Part shown: piece by piece, positions 38,743-51,484 of the stretch
How positions within the stretch are numbered: position 1 is the stretch's first letter
How the letters are laid out: every line of letters starts with the position of its first letter
Assembly (NCBI GenBank): GCA_029465975.1
Contig: CM055728.1
Span: 13,098,041-13,162,040 of the forward strand
DNA: 64,000 nucleotides
Origin: Dallia pectoralis
Lineage: Eukaryota > Chordata > Actinopteri > Esociformes > Umbridae
Reading direction: 5' to 3'
Translations under genes and position numbers: made by a program
Notes under the pieces: model-generated
The model's input: only the letters and a program-made list of their open reading frames with translations
Told to the model about the DNA's origin: nothing
Databases searched by the model: none

Positions 38743-39124
38743 CAGGTGTAGTGCATAACAAGCCTCACGAAGAGATCATTCCAACGTTCGTGGTATTTAT
38801 TTATCGTCAAAATGATGAAAACAACCACATAAACAATGATCGCTGAAAAACATAGACTGCATGAAATTAAATGGACTTTTAGTTGAAGGAGCAGGGGGAA
38901 CTCTTCCAGGCTTTCGGGTGGAGTAGGGAGGAGAAACTCTGGCTCATACATGGTCAGTTATTGTTTAATTGTTACGTGTGAGTTTAAGTGGTCGTGTGTT
39001 CGTTGTAGCTGTGTTGAATGTTTTCTTATACGTTATACAGTTTACGTTTTATGTTTGTTTTATCTATAAATAAACACCATGAACATGATTCCCCGCCTGC
39101 ATCTGGCTCTCTCTACACTACACC
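38743..39124. mobile_element. Foldback/MITE element with about 65-bp imperfect inverted ends
   Basis: The left end caggtgtagtgcat ... cgttcgtggtatttattta and the complement of the right end ggtgtagtgtag ... gttcatggtgtttattta are inverted copies. tatcc flanks both sides (38738-38742 and 39125-39129), a possible 5-bp target duplication. The module recurs near 16830 and 57020-57090. Confidence 0.55.
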
Positions 39125-39129
39125 TATCC

Positions 39130-40260
39130 ATATGTATTTATAGTTTAGTTATTGTGTGAGCAAATTAATGCTTGAATTTTGTTATTACTACTCCCAGAAT
39201 GTTTTCGGAATGACAGGTTATTACAAGATACCACAACAAATGGAAATGCAAATAGCAGCAAATGTAAGGAGACAAAGTTTTGCCCACATATACTGTGGGA
39301 GAACTTCTATGCATTTATTAACATGTTTTGTCAGAATCCATCAACATGTTTGTGAATAAGTACAGAGACATCCAAACAACAGTGCTATGCTGTCTTAAGT
39401 GATGGTGTAATAACGCACAGACGAGTTACAGGCTTGACCATCATTTACAGTTCTGGGTTATCTCATGACAAGTGTATCCGATAGTGAGTGTTACGTGTAA
39501 CACGGATACGTATTTGACAAGATTGATACACCCTTACTGGGCACTACCAAACATTTGAGGAAAGTTGTACAGCCAGTGGAAATAAGAGGTAGTTGTACAT
39601 ATGTTCTGGATCATGTAGATTCAGATTAAAAGATTTAAACTTGTTGCCTAGCATTCTCTTGATGCTTTTCAAGCCTATAGTCCCCATTGGATGGTTGGAC
39701 TTCTCAACTCCAGCAGTAGGCTATAGCATAAATGAACTGCCTGGTCCAGAGTGGAGCCTTCATGAGAAACGTAGACAAAGAGAGTTTGCCAATGCCACTG
39801 ATTTGTTCAGGTTGTTTTCACCAGATCAGTTGTTAATACAAACAAGTTCTGGACGTGTACCGCGGGTGCAGGGTTGAGCCCTGTGAATATCCAGATTCTG
39901 CAGCACCAGTGACCTCTAGTGTTGTGGTGTAATATTTATAGGATACAATATTAAAAGGGAGCAAACCGCAGAGACAAACGTTACAATTAAATAAATGCCT
40001 GTTGGACCCTTTATCAGTGACACACTATACAGGTGACAGAGCCTGCCCACGCTCAGTCACCATGATGTGTGTGTATACTAAGGAAAAAGGCAAACATTTT
40101 AGTGTGAATAATAGGTCCTTTGAAATGTATTTCTCTTTTTTATTACTTTAACTGTAGCTTTTAGATTTGCTACCTTCTTAATGGAAATACATTTCCCATG
40201 TCAATAAAGCGCTATTCATTGGAACTCCAACGTAGTCTGAAAAATTATGCGCAGAGCTTT
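39130..40260. other. Intergenic upstream of tbc1d25, no gene seen
   Basis: No exon or known element recognised. Confidence 0.4.
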
Positions 40261-40281
40261 TATTTTGAAAGCTCATTCAAA

Positions 40282-40289
40282 CCGGAAAT
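40282..40289 (+). promoter_or_regulatory. ETS-like site in the tbc1d25 promoter
   Basis: ccggaaat, about 160 bp upstream of the start codon, fits the ETS/GABP core. Likely part of a TATA-less promoter. Motif match only. Confidence 0.3.
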
Positions 40290-40447
40290 AGAATACACGG
40301 CTCTTATTCTCGCTGATGTACTGGTCTGGACAAAGCAGCGACAGAAAAACATGAGTCGCTGAAAACGTTCTCCTCTCGTTGTGAAAATGGTTATATGAAT
40401 AAAACAGAACCGAATAAAACGTTCGTGTGTCCAGTGGACTCGTAAAC

Positions 40448-43400
40448 ATGGCAACCGAGGAGGAGAGGGGCGTTGTGCGTGTCAAAGTCAAGGTGAGGAA
40501 TAATGTACTGTAATGAATGATGGACTTGCTACGGCCCGTATACGTTACCAAGCTGCTGTATTTTGACCGGTATCAAATGTCCAGGTATAGATCGGTAGCT
40601 ATTGAATCTTTGGCTTACGTATTCCAGTCTGTTTTTGTTCTATCAAGCAAGCTTGCAGCTAACCTGCCTACTGTTTTGTGCGCTGTCCATCTCCTATGTC
40701 CAGATGATTGCTTTGTTGTTGTTGTTTTTAACATTACCTGCCATCGTTTGAGGAGCATGCGGACAGTTATTCTAAAGTGCCTCTAAAGTGGATTTTCTGG
40801 CAATTGAATGTCAATTATCTAGATCTAAAATGACGGATGAGGACCATTCTGGTATTCATAATGGGGGCCTTACCTGCTGTTGTGATGATGCATTTGGTCG
40901 TGCACTGGGGGTGCGGGGGGGGCTATGGACTGTCAGCAAGACTATTTTTCTTATTCCAAATAATTAACTTGGTGATTCATAGGAAAGCCAGTGACGTGGC
41001 TGGTTGGTTTAATGCTTATTTTGTGCAAGTGAGTCATTGAGTAAATATTGCCGTTACCACCAGTCACCAGTTTTATCTTTCTCGTGACAAAATATATAAT
41101 TATTAATGTGTTGAGAATGAAATACAACAGTGCTGCACTGTGTGTCCTGTGTTATATAGCGCTCATTAACACATTACTTCACTTTATGTGTGGATACTAC
41201 ATACCAATGCCCACAGTTCGTGTTGCCTTGTCAAAAGAACAGCTTACCAGATAACACCAACAACATTAACTCCAGATAGGGTCATATTGTTCTGATATGT
41301 GTGAGTGCCTTCAGAAAGTGTTCAGACCCCTTAACCTTCTACACATTTTATTGTATTAACGACATCATGTATAATTGAGAAATAACGCAATACTGCATAA
41401 TGACAATATGAAAACATGTATTTAGAAAGGCATTGTGTCAAGGTATAGATCTGGGGAAGGTTATACAAAATAGCATTGAAAGTTCCCAGGAGTTGATACA
41501 AGAGGAGTTATAGAAATTTAATGAGCCTAACTGGGATGTATGCAAATGTGTTCACAAAAGAAACATGGGACAATCACTTTACATCAATGGTATATATTAT
41601 ATTTCTGTTATGACAGCTTTCATTGCTACTACACACAACAGAGGCACAATAGCAGGCAGATTGATCCATCAACAGGGATTTCTGTGAGACTGGCTGGAAA
41701 GTTGAGAATTTCCACTGAGTATTCTGAGATTTTCTTCTTTTTTTTAACTTTTTTCCAAGTTTGTCCCCAGTTCTTACTTAAACTACCAGGTAGGTCCTAA
41801 CCAATTTGTGACCTATTAATCAATTAAGTACAAGGTGAGAGCAAAAACCTGTAGACACTTGGCCATCCATGGAACCAATTTGACTCCTAGATGAAGTGTG
41901 TATTTGCAGTTAGACTTTTTCCCGAAGCATTTTTTTCTAATCATTTGAGATATAGCAAATATGAACATTATTTGCCAAGATTCCTCTGGATTTCATAATA
42001 GGAATTTAAACATTCCGACCCTATGATATAGAGACATGTTAAACTAATCATAATGCTTTAAACTTATTTGAAAGGTAGCGGTTCCGAAGTTTTTTTCGCA
42101 AAATGGAAAGGGTGTCAGCTGTCTTAGCTTCACAGAGATGATGATTCTGCATAAAGCTGGGTGACATTGGAGAACTTGGTTAAGTTGAACACCGGGTGGG
42201 CAGGCTGCAGCCTTCTGGACAAGTGCCATAGGTTTGATGGCACAAGGAGGAAACCTGATCAACAGTGAGTGTCACTCCAGACATAAGTGGACAGTGCCTG
42301 AGTTGGTACCTACACCACTTCCTTTAAAATTAAAAGTAAATACTCTTAAAAAAATCTTTGTCAAATTTTGTTTCACATCAAAAACTGGCATGTAGGGGTG
42401 TGTAGACTTTTCATATCCATTGTATACTGTACCAGTCAAAAGTTTGGACAGACCTACTCATTCAAAGGTCCTCACCTGGATATCCGCCGGAAAAGTGTGT
42501 GCAATGTTGTTATCATGTCAAAGTGTGGCTAATCTAAAATATACATGTATTTTGATTTGATTAACACTTTGTTGGTTGAAACATTATTTCATAGAATTGT
42601 CTTTACTATTATACAATGTGGAAAATGAAGAAAAAACACAATTTTGATTTGTAGTGTGTATCATTGAGTGCCGTCACTAGCTCAATCAGCTAGTGACATG
42701 TAGGCATATTGAGATAAACGTTGTTGTCTTCTGACACAGATTGCCTGTGTAGCCCCGGTTTTAGTTCTTAAATTAATTAGCTTAAGTCTGGAACCCAGGT
42801 GTAGCTTCTTACAGACAAATCTGTAAATGGTTGGTGACTTCATCAAATAGGCTTTCAATGTACCGTATTGTTTACATGAGTTGCTTTTCTCTTTCGTCAG
42901 AAGTGTGAGGAGACGCTGCCAGTGGAGTTCCGCTCGTTTGCTGTGGATCCTCAGATTACATCATTAGAGGTGCTACAGCACATCCTCATCCGTGCCTTTG
43001 ACTTAAATGGGTGAGGAACATCATTAACATCTTAATGTGCATGGTGCTGCTGGTTGACATGGTATGCAGAATAGCATAGAACATACAGGTGGCAAAACAT
43101 GTCGCTCTTCTCCAGCTTTGCTATCCTGCAGACCATATTACAGAGTTTTGTTTTAAGAGCTTCCTCCACATGAGAGTGGAATTAAATGATGAATTATGAC
43201 ATATGCAATTGTTCTGATTGGCATGCTTTGTATAATAGATACAATCAGCCTGTCTTCTTTCCTCGTTAGCAAGCGCAACTTCGGGATAAGTTACCTCTCT
43301 CGAGACCGTGGAGGTGTAGAAGCGTATCTCTCACTTCTGTCTGACTGGGATTTAGACGCTGCGTTTGTCAGTGCAGCTAAACCATATCTACAACTCAAGG

Positions 43401-46400
43401 TGGACATTAAGCCTTCTGAAGACAGTAAGCAGAATCGTCAAATGTTCATTTAGTTCATTTTACAAATAGTTTGCGTGTGAATATTCCTTTGTGTTCTATA
43501 GCGTCGCCACCGTAGGAACTCGTACAGTAATGTGCATGTACGTGCACGCGGGCTTCTGTTCAGTATCCACAGTTGCTCTGTACATTTACTTATTGGCCTC
43601 TGCTACATAATGTACTATTTATCCTACGCCTTGTTGTTCCACCTTCTCGTTTTCTTTAGGTCCCGTTATGGAAGACTGGGATATAATTAGCCCCAAAGAT
43701 GTGATTGGTTCTGACCAGCTTGCTGGTGATAGGAGGTTCCTGGCGGCAACCGCCCTTCCCTTCACCCAGTCCCTGCTGTCCCAGGTTACTGATGTCGCTA
43801 TCGCTCTTCACCCTGTCAGACATCTTTTTTACCTGCCAGTCACTGCTGCCTTGAGTCAGGTCCTTCTTAAATGCTAAATAACTCCACTAGGTTAGTGTTT
43901 CTGTCGATGTCCCACCTGGGGTTTAATGTCAGCTCTCCGTCGTCTCTGTTCAGATGATGGGACGGACTCTGTCCAGAGTACAGCAGGCCTTGAGCTGGTC
44001 GTACGGGGATGAGGTGAAGCCTTTCAAGCCTCCGTTGAGCGATGCCGAGTTCCACAGTTACCTCAATGGTCAGGGTCAGCTGTCCCGCCCTGAGGAACTG
44101 AGGCTACGTATCTATCATGGTGGGGTAGAGCCTTCACTACGCAAGGTAACATTAAATCATTCCAACAACATATGTGCTACTCAAAGCAATGGAGTGCCCG
44201 AACATATCCATCGATGCTACGATTAACACTACATTGAGTTTATCATACGTTAAAAATACTTCTTCCAATTGGCATTGTTGGGGGAAAATATTTTCCGACA
44301 CTTCCCTCTGTGGCCAGGTCGTGTGGCGTTACCTCCTGAATGTGTATCCTGATGGACTCACTGGTCAGGAGAGGATGGACTACATGAAGAGGAAGACCCG
44401 GCAGTATGACCAGCTGAAGGGGGAGTGGTTAGCAAGGTCCAGTCTAGAGGACCTGGAGTTCATAAGAGGCAACGTACTGAAGGATGTCCTGAGGACCGAC
44501 CGGGCCCACTCCTATTATACCGGCTCTGAGGACAGCCCCCACCTCACTGCTCTCACGGACCTGCTTACCACCTTTGCCATCACACACCCACAGGTGTGTA
44601 CATATCATATCTGTCTACTCTTCTGATATGGCTGCATACCTTTTAATATCATCATCATTCAGTCGAAGATATGAATATGACACTTTTGTCCCCCGAGATT
44701 GAGAGGTTTTGGAAGGTTATAAGAACTGTCAACGCAATTCTACTTATTCTTTCCTGATATGAATAGATACGTTTCAAGTATTAGCTCATACTTTAATTGG
44801 GTGTCTGCGTGAGAGTGTCTTAACACAGTCAAAGGGGGGAATGCTACTATTAAGTTAAAATGGGCTAACGTATTGTAACTCACAACAGACGTAGCCAAGT
44901 GGAGTTTATTGAGTGACTGTCGGTTTTTAAAATGCACAACTTAAGGCTTTAAACCAATATATTTGACAATATAATTGTTTATGTTGTGTAACTTAAAATA
45001 TATTGTTTTGTATCAGCTGAAGGAAAAAAAGTTAATTGATCTGTACGACACAAAAAATGATGCAGAGGGCACCTCCCTACTCTAAGAGCATTATGGCATT
45101 GGGGTATCAAGGAGAACCAAACGATGTTCATCACTGGTGTTGGGCATGCCGGCAGCAGAGCATGCTACGCTACATGTCCCTGTTGTCCTCTGAATTCAGC
45201 CCGGGTCAGAGTCATGACCGGGTTTAAGCGGGTGTTCTGGAATGGAATGGAAACATTTTGCTGATTCGTTTTATTGTTTGAAGTGATTTGTTTTTGGCAA
45301 ATATTTTTTGACAGCGTTTAATGTATTTTCAACTCTGTTTTGTAGGTGTCTTACTGCCAAGGCATGAGTGACATCGCTTCTCCAATACTCGCTGTCATGG
45401 ACAATGAGGCGCATGCCTTTATCTGTTTTTGTGGCATCATGAAACGCCTGGAGGGCAACTTCCGCCCCGATGGTCAACTGATGTCCGTGAAGTTTCAGCA
45501 TCTGAAGTTGCTACTGCAGTACTCCGACCCCGAGTTCTACTCTTATCTGGTCTCCCGCGGAGCCGATGACTTGTTCTTCTGTTACCGCTGGCTGCTCCTG
45601 GAACTCAAGCGGGAATTCGCCTTTGAGGATGCCTTGAGGATGCTGGAAGTCACATGGAGCTCACTGCCCCCTGACCCTCCTGAAACAGAAGTGGAGCTTC
45701 TTGGGCCACCCCTAGAAACGGACCAGACCCCAGTGACACCCGAGGGGGGTTTGGAGAAGAGGCTCCCTCTTGAAGAAGGGGAACAGAAAGAGAAGCAGCG
45801 CCGACGGCATATGTTGAGGCCTTCCAGGGAGGAGGCAGACGGGGTAGGAAAGATCAGCGCGGGGGAAGTAGAGGGTGAGAACGCAGTTGCTGGAGGAGAG
45901 GGGAACTTTGACCTGCACGCCGTTGGGAAGGAGAACGCGCGCCACAACACGACTGTTCCTGCTTTCGAGAAGCAGAGGAGTTTCGGGGAGTTCAAGTACT
46001 ACAGTGCGCGTAACGAGGACAACTTTGACTTTGAGGACAGACACCCGCCAGAGGGTCCGGTTAGATTGAAGGCCTCTTTGGCGCCTGCATCGGGTCGACC
46101 AGTCCGGCAGGCCACGGAAGACAGTGAGGAAGATCACGGGGAGAGAGTGCCTCTTATAACAGACGATGACAAGTCCTCTAGTCCAGAGACTGAAGAGAGG
46201 AGTTCCCCCAATGGGCAGACGGCCTCTCCGGACTCCCCGTTCCCCCCTGGCCTGCCAAGCTGGAAGAACGGTTCCTCTCAGTCTCCGGGTTCTACTCCCT
46301 CCCCCCTGAGTTGGAGAGGTGACTCACCGGACACCCCACCACCAAAGTGCATCTCGCCCGTTTCACCCGACGAAAGGGCAGAGTCACCAGAGAAACCCGC

Positions 46401-47088
46401 CCGAGGGACCTTTCCGACGGTCCAAAATGGAACGGGAACAAACTCGCCCGCCACCCCAACAGGGAGGTCGTTGGTTTCGTCCCCGCTGCTGTCTCGATCG
46501 CTGCTCTCATCGCCTATTTTGTCCATCGGCAGAGCTCTTCCTTCGCTGCCCGTCGGTACAATGAACAAAGCCTTCTCTAGTAACCTCTCCTCGCCTTGCA
46601 GCCGTGTCTCGAGCACCGCGCCCACTCCGAATTCTACCAAATCAGAGAACACCACCATTAAACCCTGTTCCCTGCCGCCGCCTCAAGAGTTCGGCAAAGG
46701 AAACCCGTTCATGTTGTTCCTGTGCCTGTCCATCCTTCTGGAGCATCGAGACCACATTATAAAGAACAGCTTCGATTACAACGAGCTGGCGATGCACTTT
46801 GACCGCCTGGTTCGCCGGCACAACCTGAGCCGCGTGTTGCAACGGGCCAAGGCCTTGTTTGCAGACTACCTGCAGAGTGAGGTGTGGGACTCGGAGGAGG
46901 GTGATGAGGTCAGCTCGGATTCGCCCACCACAGTCACCGGTGCTCTGCACTCGCCCTCTTCTTCTACCACGAGGCCTCTTTTTACCCCCTTTACATCCCC
47001 CCTCCCCTCCTCCCCTAACTCTACCTATAACCTGGCAGACACCATACCTTTGTCTACGTCACCAGCATCCCTGTCTCCCTCCTCTTGA
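40448..47088 (+). CDS. tbc1d25: TBC1 domain family member 25, Rab GTPase-activating protein (7 coding exons)
   Basis: TBC1D25 (OATL1) is a Rab GAP recruited to autophagosomes by Atg8/LC3 proteins; it acts on Rab33B and regulates autophagosome-lysosome fusion. Exons: 40448-40492, 42901-43010, 43270-43424, 43660-43784, 43954-44145, 44318-44593, 45346-47088. All in phase, giving 881 aa (human 688). The N-terminal domain is conserved (EFRSFAVDPQITSLEVLQHI). The LC3-interacting motif WDII is at residues 110-113. The TBC arginine finger (VLKDVLRT, Arg268) and glutamine finger (YCQG, Gln306) are intact. The catalytic domain is split by a Ser/Pro/Glu-rich insert at about residues 405-742, then resumes with QEFGKGNPFMLFLCLSILLE. 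That insert and a Ser/Thr/Pro C-terminal tail explain the extra length over human. The whole insert and tail are in one 1.7-kb last exon. Confidence 0.97.
41284..41450 (+). mobile_element. Tc1-like terminal fragment
   Basis: In tbc1d25 intron 1. gccttcagaaagtgttcaga followed by cccctta matches the terminal inverted repeat of a fish Tc1-like family; a related end is at about 59042. No transposase part. Confidence 0.5.
42380..42665. mobile_element. Tc1-like terminal fragments
   Basis: In tbc1d25 intron 1. Contains ggggtgtgtagacttttcat, then accagtcaaaagtttggaca and gacctactcattcaaagg, two well-known Tc1-like terminus types in fish, and further right attatacaatgtggaaaat. Solo ends of decayed copies. 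Confidence 0.5.
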
Positions 47089-47337
47089 CTTATGTGACTG
47101 TGTCCCTCACACACTTTATGTACAATGACTGATGGTGGCCTACTTATTTCTTTGTCCCTTTTATCGTGGCTCATCTCATTTAGCTCAAACAAGACTCGAA
47201 TGGAAGGTTCTGACTGCTAGTATTCCCTGTATGCTGTTAGTATTGCTGTTCCCGCAGTTCACCCTTGGTTAGCTATGCACTGTTCCATCAAGTTCCATAA
47301 TGACCGTGTTTTTGCCTTCTCTTTTGTTATTGGGACA

Positions 47338-47343
47338 AATAAA
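47338..47343 (+). promoter_or_regulatory. tbc1d25 poly(A) signal
   Basis: AATAAA 250 bp after the stop codon, followed by T-rich sequence. The only good hexamer nearby, so a short 3' UTR is likely. Confidence 0.65.
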
Positions 47344-47359
47344 CATTTTAAACATATTT

Positions 47360-49990
47360 TACCTTCAAATGGGCTGGACACAGGTGTTGGCCTCAGGTAC
47401 CTTTGTTTAGAAACTTGCATCGGATAAGTTACAACTTGTAAAACTTGTAAGTTACAACGTCTTTAAAAAAAATCTTTCTTTTTTTTTTTAGAATACATGC
47501 CCATCCCAGAATAGTGGGTATGAGAACATTTTATTTTCGACTTTTTTATAATCACGAGTCAATAATTGCATATTCAGAACTGGGTTGTGTTTGTCTCTGA
47601 GTATCCTTTTCTATGAAAATATTTTCAGTAGGTCACATTTTAAGTACCAGCGTGAAATGAAGTTGTGTGTCCCCTCAAAAACAATAAATGAATCCAGGTG
47701 CGCTCTATAGAAATCTGCGCGGCTAAGGAAACATATTTTGGGAGAGGAATTATAGGAAATCGATGGCCGTCGGTGTCAATTAATGGCCAGTTTCGGCGTA
47801 TGTCCTAGTACGTGTTTGGGTTTGTTTTAGATTGTAGATAAACGCTATGACGGCTAATCGACTTCAGTCCTGGAGGGCCAAAACACCTCTGTGTTTCTAC
47901 CTGATTGTTAATTGAGCTGATCTGATTGTTAATTGAACTGATCTGATTGTTAATTGCACTCAGCTGGTGTCACAGGTCTGAATCAGTCACGTACTTATTA
48001 GGAGAGAATAAATAAAACGTGTTTGGGCCTTTGAGGATCTGCATTGAATGGCACTGACCTATGATATGGATGGCATATGATTGGGGAAGGTTTTGTTATG
48101 GAGGAGTTCAATAAATCAATGGATCATCAAACGATTTAACAGTACGGCCCAATGACACGTATTGCACATGAGTACTACCGAATATGGTGCTAAAGGTTTC
48201 TCCAGGCAAATGTTTATAGAAATCTACAAACAGGAATGATATGTGTGTTACACAGTGTCCTCCTCTGTAAGTATAAATGTCAACTCAACATATACTTAAA
48301 GGGTATTTGTGCAGCTTACTGGTTTCTTTAACCAGTGAGGTGAAAACTCACACACTTCAGAAATGCAGAGGTTTTGTAGTACAAGTGTGTCATTGCGCTT
48401 GTCATGTATAACAACAATATGCAGGGGTCCAGGGGACTTATCTCAGCAGGCCAACAGAACTTCAGTGGCTACGGTACCAATCAATAGCAAACATCGGAAT
48501 GACCAGTATACAGTTTGTTTGTTATTGTTTGAGCTCAATAGCCTACTCCTTTATTTGCTCCATCAAAATTGTTTATCTCAGTAATATTTGTTTGCGTTTG
48601 TGGCTGTGTCGCTGAGGGAAGAGTTGTAGTTAGTCTAAAGCCAGGAATACACTAGATCCGACAACGGTGCATTACAACTACCATGCGGTGGGTGTGCCAA
48701 TACTGGCATACAGTCTTACCATATACTTCGTCACAATGGGCAGTGCATACTTAGTATGTAGTAAAAGTATTCAAACTGAGATGCAGCGTTTGTCATGTAT
48801 CACAATGGGCAAACACAATAAACCTCTGTTAATGAGATTGACATGTAATCTGCTTAAACATGTTGGAGACGAACATACTTTCAGGTCAGGTTTTGTCATG
48901 TTTATTTCCATTTTCACTGTTAATTTTCATATGTCCAAGAGCTGTATACATGATTCAATTACAATTCAATTAGCAATACTCGCAATATTAACAGAAAATA
49001 AAACCAAGTCATACAAGTTATTACAGCCAAACACTATGTACAGAATTTAGATATATACAGTACGTAATTTGTGAATAATTTTGAAATTGTAAATATATAA
49101 GTAGCAAGTTGACTCTTACAGACACTCCAGTTGCACAGTAATTCTGGATAAAAAAAGTTAGTCAATATGTTGGTGTCTTCATGTGTTTCTTTGCACACCC
49201 GAACACTGAACGTAGTTGTTTTTGTGTTCTGATCATCAAACAGGTGGTGTAATTATGGCATGCTTTAACTCTTGGCTTGGGCTGCATTTTCCTGTGAAAA
49301 TCTTCAAAAGATGGCATTTTATAAAGTGTAACTTTAAAACAAACTCAGAAGGACAAAGAGTCACACACAAAGAATAATCATTGGTTACATTTTTTTTTCC
49401 CCCAAGTCCTTATAGTCTCCTAAAAACATTTTGCATCCATGTGATATCCTATGATTCTTTATTAAACCAGGCTCATTGACTATAAAGTCAGAGAAATGTA
49501 CATGCGTTGTGTGTCTCTGACAACCACATGAAAGCACTAGATGACACACGATAAAACGTGTGGAATTGTTAATATTTACACACACAAACACATGGATGAA
49601 CACAGACCAACATGTATGCTTATGAAACTGTACAATCATATGAGCAGTTTTTGTGTTTTAACTACAGAGAATGTTTTGTTACAATCCTCTATTAGTTTTT
49701 AGGGGTATGTACTTGTATATTTTCATCAATTTCTGTTTACAATCTGAGTGGTAAAATTGGAATCTGTAAACATTTGCTAAATCATCAATTTAGTTGTCAC
49801 CCCTATAGGCATAACTTAAGAACAAGAGACACGCGTGTTACATATGAAACATAAAATACAACATCAAACAAAAGATTGTGTTTAAAGTGTCAGCAGTACA
49901 TATAAATGCCATATTATTCTGGTGTATTAGAAATCTGTAGCCATCGACCTGTAGTGTGTTCAAATCAGCTTATGTTCAACCAGAAAGACG
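47360..49990. other. Between tbc1d25 and kcnab2, no gene seen
   Basis: No coding exon. A three-copy, ~21-bp tandem repeat (ctgattgttaattga plus variants) lies at 47900-47965 beside a partial copy of the MITE seen at 8529. A minus-strand AATAAA at about 48899-48904 could be a distal kcnab2 poly(A) signal, which would make its 3' UTR about 2.6 kb; this is inference. Confidence 0.4.
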
Positions 49991-50021
49991 GAATCAGCTT
50001 AACGTAAATTATATTAGTATT

Positions 50022-50212
50022 ACACCTAATACTTTAGTCCCAGAGTGTGGACCAACTCAGTCACCTAATACTTTAGTCCCAGAGTGTGGACCAACTCAGT
50101 CACCTAATATATTAGTCCCAGAGTGTGGACCAACTCAGTCACCTAATATATTAGTCCCAGAGTGTGGACCAACTCAGTCACCTAATATATTAGTCCCAGA
50201 GTGTGGACCAAC
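50022..50212. repeat. 39-bp minisatellite, 5 copies
   Basis: Units of cacctaatactttagtccca followed by gagtgtggaccaactcagt, nearly identical (ctttag versus tattag variants). As 39 is divisible by 3, one frame stays open; I do not regard it as coding. Confidence 0.9.
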
Positions 50213-50487
50213 AAAGACAGATTTAATGTATTTTCAGCTAAGTACATAATCAATGAAGGTGTCAATGATGTCATACAACCTGGGAGGGGCGCCAAAGCTT
50301 CACAAAGATGCTGCTGAGGTTACCATTATCAACTCTTATTTCTCTCATTCCAAGACAACAAGCAAAGCTAGGTCACAACATTTTAAACATTGTCCAGGCA
50401 GAAAAGCAACCCTGCAAAACCCTGTCCCAAGATCCAGTTCCAACACTCACGTGCCCATTGTAGGCGCTTTCTATGCATTTATGTTGT

Positions 50488-50624
50488 ATTTTTATTTACC
50501 CTTTAATTAACCAGGTTGAGAACAAATTCTCACTTGCAACAGCGACCTGGGGAGGAGCTGGGAATTGAACTCAAGACATCATACTTGCATGCACTCTACC
50601 CCTGAGCTACACCAACTCCTCCTC
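50488..50624 (-). mobile_element. tRNA-derived SINE
   Basis: On the minus strand: a tRNA-like head with A box tagctcaggggtagag (50594-50609) and B box gagttcaattcc (50561-50572), then the core gttgcaagtgagaatttgtt and a ggttaattaaaggg tail. Same family as 35560-35712. The head resembles tRNA-Ala but is diverged. Confidence 0.8.
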
Positions 50625-50699
50625 CAACATCTGACCCAAAAGCCTTGCCCTTTCTGAGATGCTCTAACCCCACCTTGCCCTAACAATTTGGCCCTTGTC

Positions 50700-50992
50700 A
50701 AAAAAGTACGATCCGTCAAAGACTATGATGAACTTTTACACAGTCATTATTTTGTCCATCACAGTCTGCTACTAATGTCAAGGACAAGGGCAGGCTAAAA
50801 CGCATCATTCGCTCTGCAGACCTACACACCTTCATGATGAAATGGGCAGCAAAGATTACGGCCGATCCCGATCACCCTGGAAATGGACTATTCAGAACTC
50901 CCCCCTCAGGCAGAATTGCAGCAACGGGCCAGAACAAATTCACTGTTTGTTGTCAAATGACTTGTCAATAAACTCATTCTGATTCTGAAAGT
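50700..50992 (+). mobile_element. LINE 3' fragment (L2-like)
   Basis: aaacgcatcattcgctctgc, caccctggaaatggac, gaactcccccctcaggca and the 3' end aataaactcattctgattct are typical of L2-type LINE tails in fish. Related to 33950-34345. Confidence 0.6.
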
Positions 50993-51484
50993 CTCTCAGG
51001 TCTTCACCCCTGACTAGTCATAATGTTTTGGCTCATCACTGTAAATGTATTCTTTGGACATTTTTTTGTTTGACCATTATTTACATCGTAATTCTTATTT
51101 ATCCAAAAATATATTTAAAAAATATTATTTTTCCTTTTCGGAATGGAAAAGTGAAGTTGGTAATCTCAACCAAAGTTTTCTTCTTTAATATTACAATGTA
51201 TTAACTAGCTCATTGTGCTGGATATTTTCATTACAGTGTGTTTTTCCGATTGAGCAAAAATACCTTTAATGCTGAGGCAGATCTTTCACAGACAATTGGC
51301 AAATATAATTACTTGGACAGTCGTCTCCCAATCTATATTTCTGGGTTTGCAAGAAAGTGAAAAAAGATTATACTCAGATTTCCCATGTGGCTAAATATTT
51401 CCTGGCGCTCCCATATTCTTGTTCAACTTGGTTGGTTGGAAATGTGAAAGTAGGCCGATGTCAACCAGGTATCTTCTGCAGATT

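Noticed and set aside
50488..50624. tRNA-Ala gene on the minus strand
   Set aside because: A and B boxes are present but the stem-forming bases are diverged and it is followed by a SINE core and tail; same for 35560-35712.
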